The position numbers were made by a program, and so were the translations under genes. 64,000 nt of DNA, taken from Pseudomonas sp. PSB18. Lineage in GTDB: Bacteria > Pseudomonadota > Gammaproteobacteria > Pseudomonadales > Pseudomonadaceae. Shown here in pieces: positions 20,013-28,607 of the stretch (position 1 is the first letter of the stretch; each line of letters opens with the position of its first letter). The stretch is taken from positions 558,001 through 622,000 of the forward strand of contig NZ_NOIN01000001.1 of NCBI RefSeq assembly GCF_014596565.1, in the 5' to 3' direction. The notes beneath the pieces are model-generated. The model was not told the origin of the DNA. It did no database searches and saw nothing but the letters and a program-made list of their open reading frames with translations.

Positions 20013-23000
20013 CGCGCTCTGGGCCGCTCGCCTGGGCGATGCGCTGGATCACACCTCGATGATGGCCGACATCCTCGGCGGCGTGCTGGAGGTGGCGGCC
20101 AACATCGCAATCACCGCCGTCGCCACCGCCGCCGTGGTCGCGGCCACCGGCATCACGGTCGCGACCGGCGGCCTCGGTTGCTTCCTGCTCGGCGCCGTGG
20201 TCGGCGCGGTCGTCGGCCTCGCCATGAGCAAGACCGGCGCCGACAAGGGCCTGAGCAATATCTGCGAGGGCATCGGCAACGCCCTCTTTCCGCCCACGGT
20301 GCAGGCGAACATCCTCACCGGCTCCACCGACACCCTGACCAACAACATTCCCGCCGCCCGCGCCGCCGGGGCCATTGAGTCCCACGTCGCGCCGGCCGGC
20401 ACCGAACTCGAAGCGCCCGAGCCCAGCTACCTGGACATGGCCGAGAGTTTCTTCTCGCAGATGTGGCGGCCTACGGTAGCCACGCCCGCGCCCGGTGCGG
20501 TGCCCAAGCCGCTGGACATGATCACCTGCCTGAAGCACCCGCCGATGCCGCCGCAGTTCCTGGCCGAAGGCTCGGACAAGGTCACCATCAACGGCCAGCC
20601 CGCCGTGCGCAGCGGTGACCGCAGTACCTGCGAAGCCAAGGTGGTCTCGTCCGGTTTGATTTCCCCGGACGTGACCATCGGCGGCGGCACCGTGGTGGTA
20701 CGGGAGATTCGCAGCGGCAAGACGCCGGGCGTGGGGCTGGCGGTCACCGCGTTGCTGATGCTCAAGGGCAGCAAGGGCAAGTTCTTCAGCAAGCTGCCGT
20801 GCATGCTGGCCGGCGCAGCGGCGTCGATGGCGGTCAGCAGTGCCATGGGTGCGGCGGCCAACGCGGCCATGGGCTCGTCGAACCCGGTGCATGCGGCCAC
20901 CGGGGCCAAGGTGCTGGGCGGCGATGAAGAGCTGGATTTCGTGCTGCCGGGAATCCTGCCCATCGACTGGCAGCGCTTCTACAACAGCCGCGACGAGCGC
21001 GGCGAAGGGCTGTTCGGCGTCGGTTGGAGCATCGCTTACGAAATACGCGTCGAGATCCTGCCCCATCCCGAGGGCGGCGAGACCCTGGTCTACACCGACG
21101 AACAGGGCCGCCCCATCGACATGGGCTCGATCCCCTTAGGCAGTGCGGTGTTCAGCCCCGGCGAAGGCCTCGCCGTGCGGCGTCATGCCAACGGGCAATT
21201 GCTGATCGAAAGCGCGGACGGCCTGTACCGTCTGTTCGAACCGGCGCCGGGGAACTCGGCTTTGCTGCGCCTGAATCAATTGGGCGACCGCAACGACAAC
21301 CGCATTCACCTCGATTACGACGAAACCGGACGCCTGGTACGCCTGCGCGACGCTTTCGACCTGGTACAGGTCGAACTGGTTTACGAACGTGAACGTGTCA
21401 GCCAGATCGAACGCCTGTACCCCGACCAGCAACGGGAAGTGCTGGTCAGCTACGGCTATGACGCGGCGGGCAACCTGACCGAAGTGCGCGACGCCACCGG
21501 CCAGGTGCAACGACGCTTCGCCTACGACGCGGGCCGGCGCATGGTGGAACACCAGTTGCCCACTGGCTTGCATTGCTTCTACGACTGGGCTTTGATCGAG
21601 GATCAGGAATGGCGCGTGGTCCGTCACTGGACCGACGAGGGCGATGCCTACCAGTTCGACTATGACCTCACGGCTGGCATCACCCGTATCAGCGATGGCT
21701 TGCAACGGGTCAGCATCCGCCATTGGAACAGCCAGCACCAGATCACCCAATTCACCGACACGCTCGGCCAGACCTGGTCGTTCGAGTGGAACGACGAGCG
21801 CCAGATGCTCGGCGCCACAGACCCACAGGGCGGGCACTACACCTACAGCTACGACGAAGCCGGCGACCTGATCAGCGAAACCGACCCGCTGGGCCGCAGC
21901 AACACCACCCTCTGGTTGGAACACTGGTCCTTGCCGCTGACCGACACCAATGCCGCCGGCCACAGCTGGACGTACCGCTACGATCAGCGCGGCAACTGCA
22001 TCGCCGAAACCGATCCGTTGGGCCACGTCACCCGCTACCGCTACGACGCCCACGGCCAGGTCGTGGAGATCATCGACGCCACCGGCAAGCGCAAGACGCT
22101 GCGCTGGAACCCGTTCGGACAACTGGTGGAGCATGTCGATTGCTCGGGTTACCCGACGCGGTTCAGCTACGACCACCGCGGCTACCTGCACACCATCACC
22201 GACGCCCTCGGCGAGCGCACCCAGTTCAGCTACGACGCCCAAGGTCGCTTGCTCGGCAGCCAATTGCCGGACGGCCGCCGCGAGCTTTACCAGCGCGACG
22301 TCGCCGGCCAGTTGACCGGCTATACGGACCCGGCCGGGCACACAACTCTTTACCAACACAACCGCCGCGGCCAGGTCCGCCAGCGCACCGACGCCCAGGG
22401 CCGGCAGGTGCAGTTTGCTTACGACGGCTATGGGCGACTGCAGGCGCTGGTCAATGAGAATGGTGAACGCTATCGGTTTGCCTGGGATGCTGGCGACCGA
22501 TTGGCCGAACAGCAGGATCTGGATGGCAGCGCCAAGCGCTACGCCTACGACCGACTGAACAACCTCGCGGCGGTGACGGCCGTTCCGGCCCCTCACGGCA
22601 CCGTCCTGGCAGTCGTCTCCGAAGCGCCTCCGCCGCCCATCGTCCATCGACTGGAGCGCGACGCCGTGGGTCGGCTGATCGCCAAAATCACCGACGATGG
22701 CCGCACTGAGTACGCTTACGACCCGCTGGACCAGCTCACCGCCGTCACCTTCACCGACCACCAGGGCAACGCCCAAAGCCTGAGCTTCGCCTACGACGCC
22801 CTCGGCCAGTTGCTGACCGAAAACAGCGCCGCCGACAGCTTGCAACACCGCTACGACGAACTCGGCAACCTGATCCAGACCCAACTGCCCGATGGCCGCT
22901 GGCTCAACCGGCTGTACTACGGCAGCGGCCACCTGCACCAGATCAACCTCGACGGCCAGGTCATCAGCGACTTCGAACGCGACCGCCTGCACCGTGAAGT

Positions 23001-24363
23001 GCTGCGCACCCAAGGGCAGATCAGCACCCGCAGCGAGTATGACCGCAGCGGCCGCCTTCGCTCGCGCCAACGCCGCCACACCAGCCAACCGTCGCTCCTG
23101 CCGGCAACGGTGCAAAAACACTTCGAGTACGACCCCGCCGGCAACCTGATCGGCAAACTCGACCAGCAACCGGCCGCACAGCACCGCCAATTGCTGCACT
23201 ACGACACCACCGGCCGCATTATCGCCAGCCAGGACAGCCTTCACGGCCAACGCGAAACCTTTGCCTACGACGCCGCTGCCAACCTGCTGGACGGCCCACA
23301 AGCCGGTGCCGGCCGGGTGGTGCATAACAAATTGCTGACGTATGAGGACAAGCGGTACCGCTACGACGCCTTTGGCCGGATGATCGAAAAACGCAGCGCA
23401 AAACGCGGCCTGCAACGCTTTGCCTACGATGCCGAAAGTCGCCTGATCGAAGTGCGCAACGAAAACGGCAGCATTGTGCGCATGACCTACGACCCCCTGG
23501 GCCGACGCATCGCAAAAACCGAGCACGACACCCACGACTATCCGCTCGGCGAAACCCGTTTTACCTGGGACGGCCTGCGCCTGTTGCAGGAACATCGCCA
23601 CCAGCAGAGCAGCCTGTACCTCTACGACGACAACAGCTACGAACCCCTCGCCCGGGTCGATGGCAGCGGCCCGCTGCAAAAGATCCGCTACTACCACAAC
23701 GACCTCAACGGCCTGCCGGAACAGCTCACCGAAGCCGACGGGCACAGCGTCTGGCAGGCGACCTATCGTGTCTGGGGCAACACGCTGGAAGAGGTGCGCG
23801 AGCCGTATTACATCGAAGAGCAGAACCTGCGGTTCCAGGGGCAGTACCTGGACCGGGAGACGGGGCTGCATTTCAATACGTTCAGGTTTTATGATCCGGA
23901 TGTCGGAAGGTTTACGACGCCGGATCCGATTGGGTTGGAAGGTGGTTTCAATCTTTATCAGTACGCCCCTAATACTTTCAGCTGGATCGACCCCAAAGGC
24001 TTGGCGTGCAGCGCGTACAAGGGAAAATTGAACCAAAAAGCATCACAGATGCGACCTTTGGCCAAAGGCTCAAAAGAATGGAAACAGGCCGTCATAGATA
24101 GCAGGACGGCTATGACCAAAGGAGAAAAATTTCAAGTAAAGGTAAAATCCAGCTCAGATGCCAAAGCGTTCCTGAAAGAATCACAAGGCAACATGAACCG
24201 CTACAAAGCTCATACCCAAAGCGCTCGGGCCGATGGTGCGGCAAAATACCCTAAAGGCTACGAACAACATATGGCTCCCGAGGGTGGCTTTGGGGACACA
24301 CCTCATATTAAGTGGTACAACAATGGAGCGGATGGTCATATTTTCTATGACATTCCGAACTGA
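20005..24363 (+). CDS. prePAAR-PAAR-Rhs polymorphic toxin, probable type VI secretion effector
   Basis: 1452 residues. In order: a prePAAR motif AARLGDALDH (7-16); two hydrophobic hairpin helices (about 27-46 and 50-70); a PAAR domain (about 165-235, ITCLKHPPMP to SPDVTIGGGTVV) that caps the T6SS spike; and an Rhs/YD-repeat cocoon with dozens of YDxxGxL repeats (about 300-1290). The core ends with DPIGLEGGFNLYQYAPN and DPKGL (about residue 1330). The last about 119 residues, from ACSAYKGKLNQK to GHIFYDIPN, form the variable toxin tail. Its DNA is much richer in A/T than the core. I do not recognise the tail family; conserved-looking EQHM, TPHIKWY and DGHIFYD suggest a small nuclease, by inference only. 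Effectors with prePAAR normally need an Eag (DUF1795) chaperone, and none is encoded nearby. Confidence 0.93.
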   Translation: MSDALWAARLGDALDHTSMMADILGGVLEVAANIAITAVATAAVVAATGITVATGGLGCFLLGAVVGAVVGLAMSKTGADKGLSNICEGIGNALFPPTVQANILTGSTDTLTNNIPAARAAGAIESHVAPAGTELEAPEPSYLDMAESFFSQMWRPTVATPAPGAVPKPLDMITCLKHPPMPPQFLAEGSDKVTINGQPAVRSGDRSTCEAKVVSSGLISPDVTIGGGTVVVREIRSGKTPGVGLAVTALLMLKGSKGKFFSKLPCMLAGAAASMAVSSAMGAAANAAMGSSNPVHAATGAKVLGGDEELDFVLPGILPIDWQRFYNSRDERGEGLFGVGWSIAYEIRVEILPHPEGGETLVYTDEQGRPIDMGSIPLGSAVFSPGEGLAVRRHANGQLLIESADGLYRLFEPAPGNSALLRLNQLGDRNDNRIHLDYDETGRLVRLRDAFDLVQVELVYERERVSQIERLYPDQQREVLVSYGYDAAGNLTEVRDATGQVQRRFAYDAGRRMVEHQLPTGLHCFYDWALIEDQEWRVVRHWTDEGDAYQFDYDLTAGITRISDGLQRVSIRHWNSQHQITQFTDTLGQTWSFEWNDERQMLGATDPQGGHYTYSYDEAGDLISETDPLGRSNTTLWLEHWSLPLTDTNAAGHSWTYRYDQRGNCIAETDPLGHVTRYRYDAHGQVVEIIDATGKRKTLRWNPFGQLVEHVDCSGYPTRFSYDHRGYLHTITDALGERTQFSYDAQGRLLGSQLPDGRRELYQRDVAGQLTGYTDPAGHTTLYQHNRRGQVRQRTDAQGRQVQFAYDGYGRLQALVNENGERYRFAWDAGDRLAEQQDLDGSAKRYAYDRLNNLAAVTAVPAPHGTVLAVVSEAPPPPIVHRLERDAVGRLIAKITDDGRTEYAYDPLDQLTAVTFTDHQGNAQSLSFAYDALGQLLTENSAADSLQHRYDELGNLIQTQLPDGRWLNRLYYGSGHLHQINLDGQVISDFERDRLHREVLRTQGQISTRSEYDRSGRLRSRQRRHTSQPSLLPATVQKHFEYDPAGNLIGKLDQQPAAQHRQLLHYDTTGRIIASQDSLHGQRETFAYDAAANLLDGPQAGAGRVVHNKLLTYEDKRYRYDAFGRMIEKRSAKRGLQRFAYDAESRLIEVRNENGSIVRMTYDPLGRRIAKTEHDTHDYPLGETRFTWDGLRLLQEHRHQQSSLYLYDDNSYEPLARVDGSGPLQKIRYYHNDLNGLPEQLTEADGHSVWQATYRVWGNTLEEVREPYYIEEQNLRFQGQYLDRETGLHFNTFRFYDPDVGRFTTPDPIGLEGGFNLYQYAPNTFSWIDPKGLACSAYKGKLNQKASQMRPLAKGSKEWKQAVIDSRTAMTKGEKFQVKVKSSSDAKAFLKESQGNMNRYKAHTQSARADGAAKYPKGYEQHMAPEGGFGDTPHIKWYNNGADGHIFYDIPN

Positions 24364-24364
24364 C

Positions 24365-24775
24365 ATGAAAAGCGATTATCGTCTGGAAGGACTCAAAAAG
24401 CTTGACTTAGGTCCAAATGAAAACAGCGAGGCGATTTTTTCGCTGATGCTACAGCCCACCTTGTCAGGCGACTTCATTCAAGTACTTGACTCGCTTGAAG
24501 ATCTGGAGGCTCATCTGACCTCAGACTACTACTATGTGGCGCACAAACTCATTGCCACCAAAGGCAAAAAAATAATATTCAAGGGAGCGCTATGTAAAGC
24601 GACACGAGACGACCTCACAAGTTTTCTTGATGAAGCCAAGGCCTCCGGCGACCTGCGTGAATTATTGATCACTTCTGTCCGGCCTCATCCAGACAGGAAA
24701 GTAATATACATTTCAGAAGACTCAATTTTTCTGTACGCAGATGGATATACTCAACGCCCTCTGCCTCCCGCTTGA
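24365..24775 (+). CDS. probable immunity protein for the Rhs toxin
   Basis: 136 residues from MKSDYRLEGLKKLDLGPNEN, starting one base after the Rhs stop codon. The frame is open further upstream inside rhs, but only this start gives a sensible protein. It is acidic, soluble, AT-rich in DNA like the toxin tail, and has no signal peptide. The family is unknown to me. The role is inferred from position: the gene directly after an Rhs variable tail is nearly always its immunity gene. A cytosolic immunity protein would fit a toxin with a cytosolic target such as nucleic acid. Confidence 0.68.
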   Translation: MKSDYRLEGLKKLDLGPNENSEAIFSLMLQPTLSGDFIQVLDSLEDLEAHLTSDYYYVAHKLIATKGKKIIFKGALCKATRDDLTSFLDEAKASGDLRELLITSVRPHPDRKVIYISEDSIFLYADGYTQRPLPPA

Positions 24776-24942
24776 AGAGCTTCTGAATACCCGATTTCAG
24801 ATAAAGATAAACCTGTTCGAGCCTTTGTCCTATGAACGGCTTTTAAAGCCACTAGTGGTCTGTGCAGTTACGCCCCAACCGCGTCGACGCAGTCCTGAAG
24901 GCAGACCGCGCTAACTACTTTACGACGGCTGCGCCCTCGGAA

Positions 24943-24969
24943 CGGGAGCAAGCTCCCTCGCCACGAATT
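24943..24969 (+). repeat. 27-bp direct repeat, left copy (flanks orphan gene)
   Basis: The 27 bases starting CGGGAGCAAGCTCCCTCGCC recur exactly at 25533-25559. The two copies bracket the AT-rich gene at 24986-25522. The internal GGGAGCAAGCTCCC is palindromic, so each copy may be one arm of a REP-like element. Confidence 0.9.
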
Positions 24970-24985
24970 AACACCACACTGATGA

Positions 24986-25522
24986 ATGGATCATAAAATG
25001 ATTGATTTTAGAGCAGAGATAAAATCAAAACATTCCGCAGCCAATATCTTGCTTGGGGAAAACATCTCTACCTATGCCAATCAGCTGTATGAAAAGCACA
25101 AAGTCGAAGTAAAACTCTACGACCTGCCCGATAACGAAACGAGAACAGCCTACGTAGTGGATAACACCATCACTATCGCGACACTTCCCGACGGAACAAT
25201 TTTCTCCATTGGTTGCAATACCCACTACAAGGGGCTGTACAGAGATGCACTTTCCACGGGCATGTCGTTTGGCCAAATAAAAAAGCTCACGACACGCCAA
25301 AGAATATTCAACGGTTCACTTATCCTCGATGAGGACTTCGGTTTTTCTTACGTATTACCTTCCCCTTATGATGAAATCGCTGACTGTATTGAAGACATAC
25401 CGCCAGATTTGATACTAGATGAAATCTATATCTCTGATTTTTCTTCATGGCTTGGTGGCAACGATAATATTAGCGGCATCATTACTGGCATTTACGTAGC
25501 GGGCAGACTGCACGGCGGTTAG
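24986..25522 (+). CDS. AT-rich orphan gene, possible second immunity protein
   Basis: 178 residues, MDHKMIDFRAEIKSKHSAAN; a second ATG four codons later (24998) is equally possible because no clear ribosome site is seen. The protein is acidic and soluble, with the C-terminal stretch ISDFSSWLGGNDNISGIITG. I do not recognise its family. Base composition is much more AT-rich than the chromosome average and similar to the toxin tail and first immunity gene. Position after an Rhs locus and between direct repeats suggests an orphan immunity gene left from a former toxin tail. This is inference. Confidence 0.6.
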   Translation: MDHKMIDFRAEIKSKHSAANILLGENISTYANQLYEKHKVEVKLYDLPDNETRTAYVVDNTITIATLPDGTIFSIGCNTHYKGLYRDALSTGMSFGQIKKLTTRQRIFNGSLILDEDFGFSYVLPSPYDEIADCIEDIPPDLILDEIYISDFSSWLGGNDNISGIITGIYVAGRLHGG

Positions 25523-25532
25523 AGGCCCCGAG

Positions 25533-25559
25533 CGGGAGCAAGCTCCCTCGCCACGAATT
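25533..25559 (+). repeat. 27-bp direct repeat, right copy
   Basis: Identical to 24943-24969. It starts 11 bases after the stop codon of the orphan gene. Confidence 0.9.
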
Positions 25560-25815
25560 GCACATAACTTTCAGACCGTGCCTACACACTGGCTATCGCG
25601 CTCGTCCAGGCTACGCAACCTTGCGCCTTTACCTACAACTACGCCAGAATCCGCCCGCTTGTGCGCCTTAGTCATGCCGTCCTATCGTAATCCCGTCGCT
25701 GCAGATTCAGCGACCGGGCTTGGCGGCCCGGTACTCGAAAGGCGTAACAATCCTTCAAATATGACTGCGATGCTTTTGGCATTGGCTTTCGTATGTTATG
25801 GCGGGTTGCGCAAGG

Positions 25816-25902
25816 ATCCCTTCGGGGATGCCGGGTTCCTTTCGTTCCGGTCCGCCAACCTTGTGTAATCCGTCACCCCATCTGCTTGGCGGCAGACGGT
25901 GA
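25816..25902 (+). promoter_or_regulatory. structured 5' leader of the DUF6124 gene
   Basis: Two hairpins lie in tandem: ATCCC-TTCG-GGGAT (25816-25829), a classic UUCG tetraloop, and a two-part stem with TCACC/GGTGA and TCTGC/GCAGA (25873-25902). The second ends 27 bases before the start codon, just upstream of the ribosome site. The structure could control translation or mRNA stability. Confidence 0.5.
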
Positions 25903-25928
25903 TGGTTCCCCTACGAAAGGAGTTCATC

Positions 25929-26291
25929 ATGTTCAAAGCCACACCCAATCCGCCGAAGGCGGATTCCACCTCCTCCTGCAAAGCTGATACTGGTTCCAAG
26001 AAATACGACGAAGCCACCAACCGGGCGCTTGATTACTACCTGCTACCCAAACAGGAACAATCTCAAGACGCTCCGAAACCAGGCCAGCTATTCACCATCG
26101 TGAAAGATATCGATAACGAATGCCTGCTCGCCAACCTCAGCGAAACCCTGGCTTCAGCTGACGCAATGGTCAGCGATCTCGCCTTCGAATTGGACGGTTC
26201 ACGACGTCACATTGCCCTGGGCATTCAGCAATTGATCGAGCTGAGTTACTTATTGGCGAATCGGGTATTGGATAACGTCGATCCGCGATAG
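25929..26291 (+). CDS. DUF6124 family protein
   Basis: A 120-residue cytosolic protein from MFKATPNPPKADSTSS, following AAAGGAG at the right distance. The N-terminal FKATPNPPK, the middle DEATNRALDYYL and the C-terminal half (SDLAFELDGSRRHIALGIQQ) match the Pseudomonas family I know as DUF6124, of unknown function. The C-terminal half is predicted helical. The family is often multicopy in fluorescent pseudomonads. It has its own leader and terminator, so it is a single transcription unit. Confidence 0.85.
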   Translation: MFKATPNPPKADSTSSCKADTGSKKYDEATNRALDYYLLPKQEQSQDAPKPGQLFTIVKDIDNECLLANLSETLASADAMVSDLAFELDGSRRHIALGIQQLIELSYLLANRVLDNVDPR

Positions 26292-26311
26292 CTGCCAAGT
26301 ATCAGAAAACA

Positions 26312-26347
26312 AAGGGCATACCGAGCGTATCGATATGCCCTTTTTTG
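26312..26347 (+). terminator. rho-independent terminator after the DUF6124 gene
   Basis: AAAGGGCATA pairs with TATGCCCTTT around a 13-base loop, and the stem runs into six T residues. It lies 20 bases after the stop. Confidence 0.9.
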
Positions 26348-26427
26348 CGCATGCCTGCACACCCACCGCTATGACACCTAATAACCAATATTACAAATCG
26401 TCCGCTACGGCTGGACGACTATACTCG

Positions 26428-26457
26428 ACAAGTCAATTGATCTGGGTCATGACTTGT
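26428..26457. promoter_or_regulatory. inverted repeat enclosing an imperfect Anr box before ccoG
   Basis: ACAAGTCA (26428-26435) and TGACTTGT (26450-26457) are perfect inverted repeats 14 bases apart. Between and overlapping them is TTGATCTGGGTCAT (26437-26450), which keeps the first Anr half-site fully and the second partly. It is 160 bases before ccoG. Confidence 0.45.
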
Positions 26458-26617
26458 TACATCCGTTACACCATTCGCCCCTTGCGCCCAACGCGACCAA
26501 AGGTCGCACCCTTGAGCTAGAGCGACAGGCGTATCATTGCGCCATTGCAGCACCCTTTCTGACCGTGGTCGGCACGCACTGGCCTCGGCACTTTTCCACT
26601 GCCGTGGGATGCATTTG

Positions 26618-28033
26618 ATGAGCAATCAGATTCCGGTACATGACGTTACCCCGCCTGCCAAGGACGCCAACAAGAGCGTCGACCTGTATGCCTCTCGGGA
26701 AAAAATCTACACCCGCGCCTTCACCGGTCTGTTCCGCAATCTGCGAATGGTGGGTGGAGCCTTTTTGTTCCTGCTGTATTTCGGTACCGTCTGGTTGAAC
26801 TGGGGCGGTCATCAGGCCGTCTGGTGGAACCTGCCGGAACGTAAATTCTTTATTTTTGGCGCGACCTTCTGGCCCCAGGATTTCATCCTGTTGTCCGGGC
26901 TGCTGATCATTGCCGCCTTCGGCCTGTTTTTCATTACGGTCTACGCCGGACGGGTGTGGTGTGGCTACACCTGCCCACAAAGCGTGTGGACCTGGATCTT
27001 CATGTGGTGCGAAAAAGTCACCGAAGGCGACCGCAACCAGCGCATCAAGCTGGACAAGGCGCCCATGGGGGCCAACAAGTTCCTGCGCAAATTCGCCAAG
27101 CACAGCCTCTGGCTGCTGATCGGTTTCGTCACCGGCATGACCTTCGTCGGCTACTTCACGCCGATTCGCGACCTGGTGTTCGAGTTCTTTACCGGTGACG
27201 CCGATGGCTGGTCGTATTTCTGGGTGGGTTTCTTCACCCTCGCCACCTATGGCAACGCCGGCTGGCTGCGTGAGCAGGTGTGCATCTACATGTGCCCCTA
27301 TGCCCGCTTCCAGAGCGTGATGTTCGACAAGGACACGCTGATCGTGTCCTACGACCCACGTCGCGGCGAAGGCCGTGGCCCTCGCAAGAAAGGCGTCGAC
27401 TACAAGGCCTTGGGCCTGGGGGATTGCATCGATTGCACCATGTGCGTCCAGGTCTGCCCCACCGGTATCGATATCCGCGACGGCCTGCAGATCGAGTGCA
27501 TCGGCTGCGCCGCCTGCATCGATGCCTGCGACAACATCATGGATAAGATGGATTATCCGCGCGGCCTGATCAGCTACACCACTGAACACAACCTCTCCGG
27601 GCAGAAAACCCATAAACTGCGCCCGCGCCTGATCGGCTATGCCCTGGTGCTGCTGGCGATGATCAGTCTGCTGGTGACGGCGTTCTTCATGCGTTCGCTG
27701 GTGGGTTTCGACGTCAGCAAGGACCGCGTGCTGTTCCGCGAAAACGCCGAAGGCCGGATCGAGAACGTCTACAGCCTGAAGATCATGAACAAGGACCAGC
27801 GCGATCACACCTATGTGCTGGAGGCCACCGGCCTGCCTGACCTGAAGCTGCAAGGCCGACGGGAAATCAAGGTCGCGGCCGGCGATATCTTCAGCCAGCC
27901 AGTGGAGTTGTCCAGTGCGCCGGACCAACTGCCGTCGAGCACCAACGAGGTGACCTTCATCCTCAAGGATGCCGATGACGACAGCGTTCATGTCGAAGCC
28001 AAGAGCCGGTTCATCGGCCCACAAATTCGTTGA
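26618..28033 (+). CDS. ccoG: cytochrome c oxidase accessory protein CcoG (RdxA/FixG)
   Basis: A 471-residue polyferredoxin-like membrane protein from MSNQIPVHDVTPPAKD. It has about five helices, the CGYTCPQSVWTW cysteine segment, and two ferredoxin-type cluster motifs, CIDCTMCVQVCP and CIGCAACIDACD. The C-terminal IgG-like domain is periplasmic. In cbb3 assembly CcoG acts as a Cu(II) reductase supplying Cu(I). The open frame reaches 27 codons further upstream, but the family N-terminus begins at 26618. It is first in the ccoGHIS group. Confidence 0.95.
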   Translation: MSNQIPVHDVTPPAKDANKSVDLYASREKIYTRAFTGLFRNLRMVGGAFLFLLYFGTVWLNWGGHQAVWWNLPERKFFIFGATFWPQDFILLSGLLIIAAFGLFFITVYAGRVWCGYTCPQSVWTWIFMWCEKVTEGDRNQRIKLDKAPMGANKFLRKFAKHSLWLLIGFVTGMTFVGYFTPIRDLVFEFFTGDADGWSYFWVGFFTLATYGNAGWLREQVCIYMCPYARFQSVMFDKDTLIVSYDPRRGEGRGPRKKGVDYKALGLGDCIDCTMCVQVCPTGIDIRDGLQIECIGCAACIDACDNIMDKMDYPRGLISYTTEHNLSGQKTHKLRPRLIGYALVLLAMISLLVTAFFMRSLVGFDVSKDRVLFRENAEGRIENVYSLKIMNKDQRDHTYVLEATGLPDLKLQGRREIKVAAGDIFSQPVELSSAPDQLPSSTNEVTFILKDADDDSVHVEAKSRFIGPQIR

Positions 28034-28044
28034 GAGAACTGAAC

Positions 28045-28584
28045 ATGCCTGCAGCAACCGCCACCAGCCCTTGGTACAAGCACCTCTGGCCGTGGATCAT
28101 TATCGGGATCCTGACCTGCTCGGTGACCTTGAGCCTGACGATGGTGACCATTGCGGTGAAGAACCCGGACAACCTGGTCAACGACAACTACTACGAAGCC
28201 GGCAAGGGCATCAACCGCTCGCTGGAGCGCGAACTGCTGGCCCAGACACTGCAGTTGCATGCCAACGTGCAGATGGATGACGTCACTGGCGAGGTGAACC
28301 TGCGCCTGAGCGGCAACAGCCGGCCCCAGACCCTGGAGTTGAGCCTGATTTCGCCGACCCAGCCGGAGAAGGACCGCAAGATCGTCCTGACCCGCAACGA
28401 CAGCGAGCCGGGGCGGTACATCGGCCAGTTGACGGACAAGATCGAAGGCCGGCGCTTTGTCGAATTGCTGGGGGTGGAGAACGACAAGACGTGGAGACTG
28501 TTCGAAGAAGAGCAGATCAACCACGACCAGGCCATCCTGCTGGGCGATGAGCCGCTGCAAGGTGCTGAAGACCTGAAGAAGTAG
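28045..28584 (+). CDS. ccoH: cbb3 oxidase assembly protein CcoH (FixH)
   Basis: 179 residues with one N-terminal membrane helix (WPWIIIGILTCSVTLSLTMV) and a periplasmic domain beginning VKNPDNLVNDNYYEAGKGIN, the FixH signature. It is required for cbb3 assembly in other bacteria. Start at 28045 follows GAGAGAACTG, 11 bases after ccoG. Confidence 0.92.
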   Translation: MPAATATSPWYKHLWPWIIIGILTCSVTLSLTMVTIAVKNPDNLVNDNYYEAGKGINRSLERELLAQTLQLHANVQMDDVTGEVNLRLSGNSRPQTLELSLISPTQPEKDRKIVLTRNDSEPGRYIGQLTDKIEGRRFVELLGVENDKTWRLFEEEQINHDQAILLGDEPLQGAEDLKK

Positions 28585-28607
28585 CCCGTCTTTCTGTCGT
28601 TCTGATT

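Larger units (their letters stand above)
25523..25928. other. intergenic leader region before the DUF6124 gene
   Basis: 406 bases holding the right copy of the 27-bp repeat, then GC-rich sequence with two strong hairpins just before the DUF6124 start. A 96-codon frame (25578-25868) is open but has no ribosome site and a composition unlike a protein. I read it as non-coding leader or a decayed gene. Confidence 0.55.
26292..26617. other. intergenic region before ccoG
   Basis: 326 bases with the DUF6124 terminator, then the ccoG promoter region containing an inverted repeat around an Anr-like site (26428-26457). The remainder shows nothing I can assign. Confidence 0.55.

Noticed and set aside
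21136..24036. Open frame of 966 codons on the minus strand inside the Rhs gene
   Set aside because: It is the antisense shadow of a GC-rich repetitive gene. Its composition is low-complexity and it has no ribosome site or known domain.
24776..24942. Search for a leftover Rhs core fragment behind the first immunity gene
   Set aside because: No DPxGL-type core sequence or YD repeat could be read in any frame.
25578..25868. Plus-strand open frame of 96 codons before the DUF6124 gene
   Set aside because: No ribosome site, and it runs through the UUCG-capped hairpin. Better read as leader RNA or decayed DNA.
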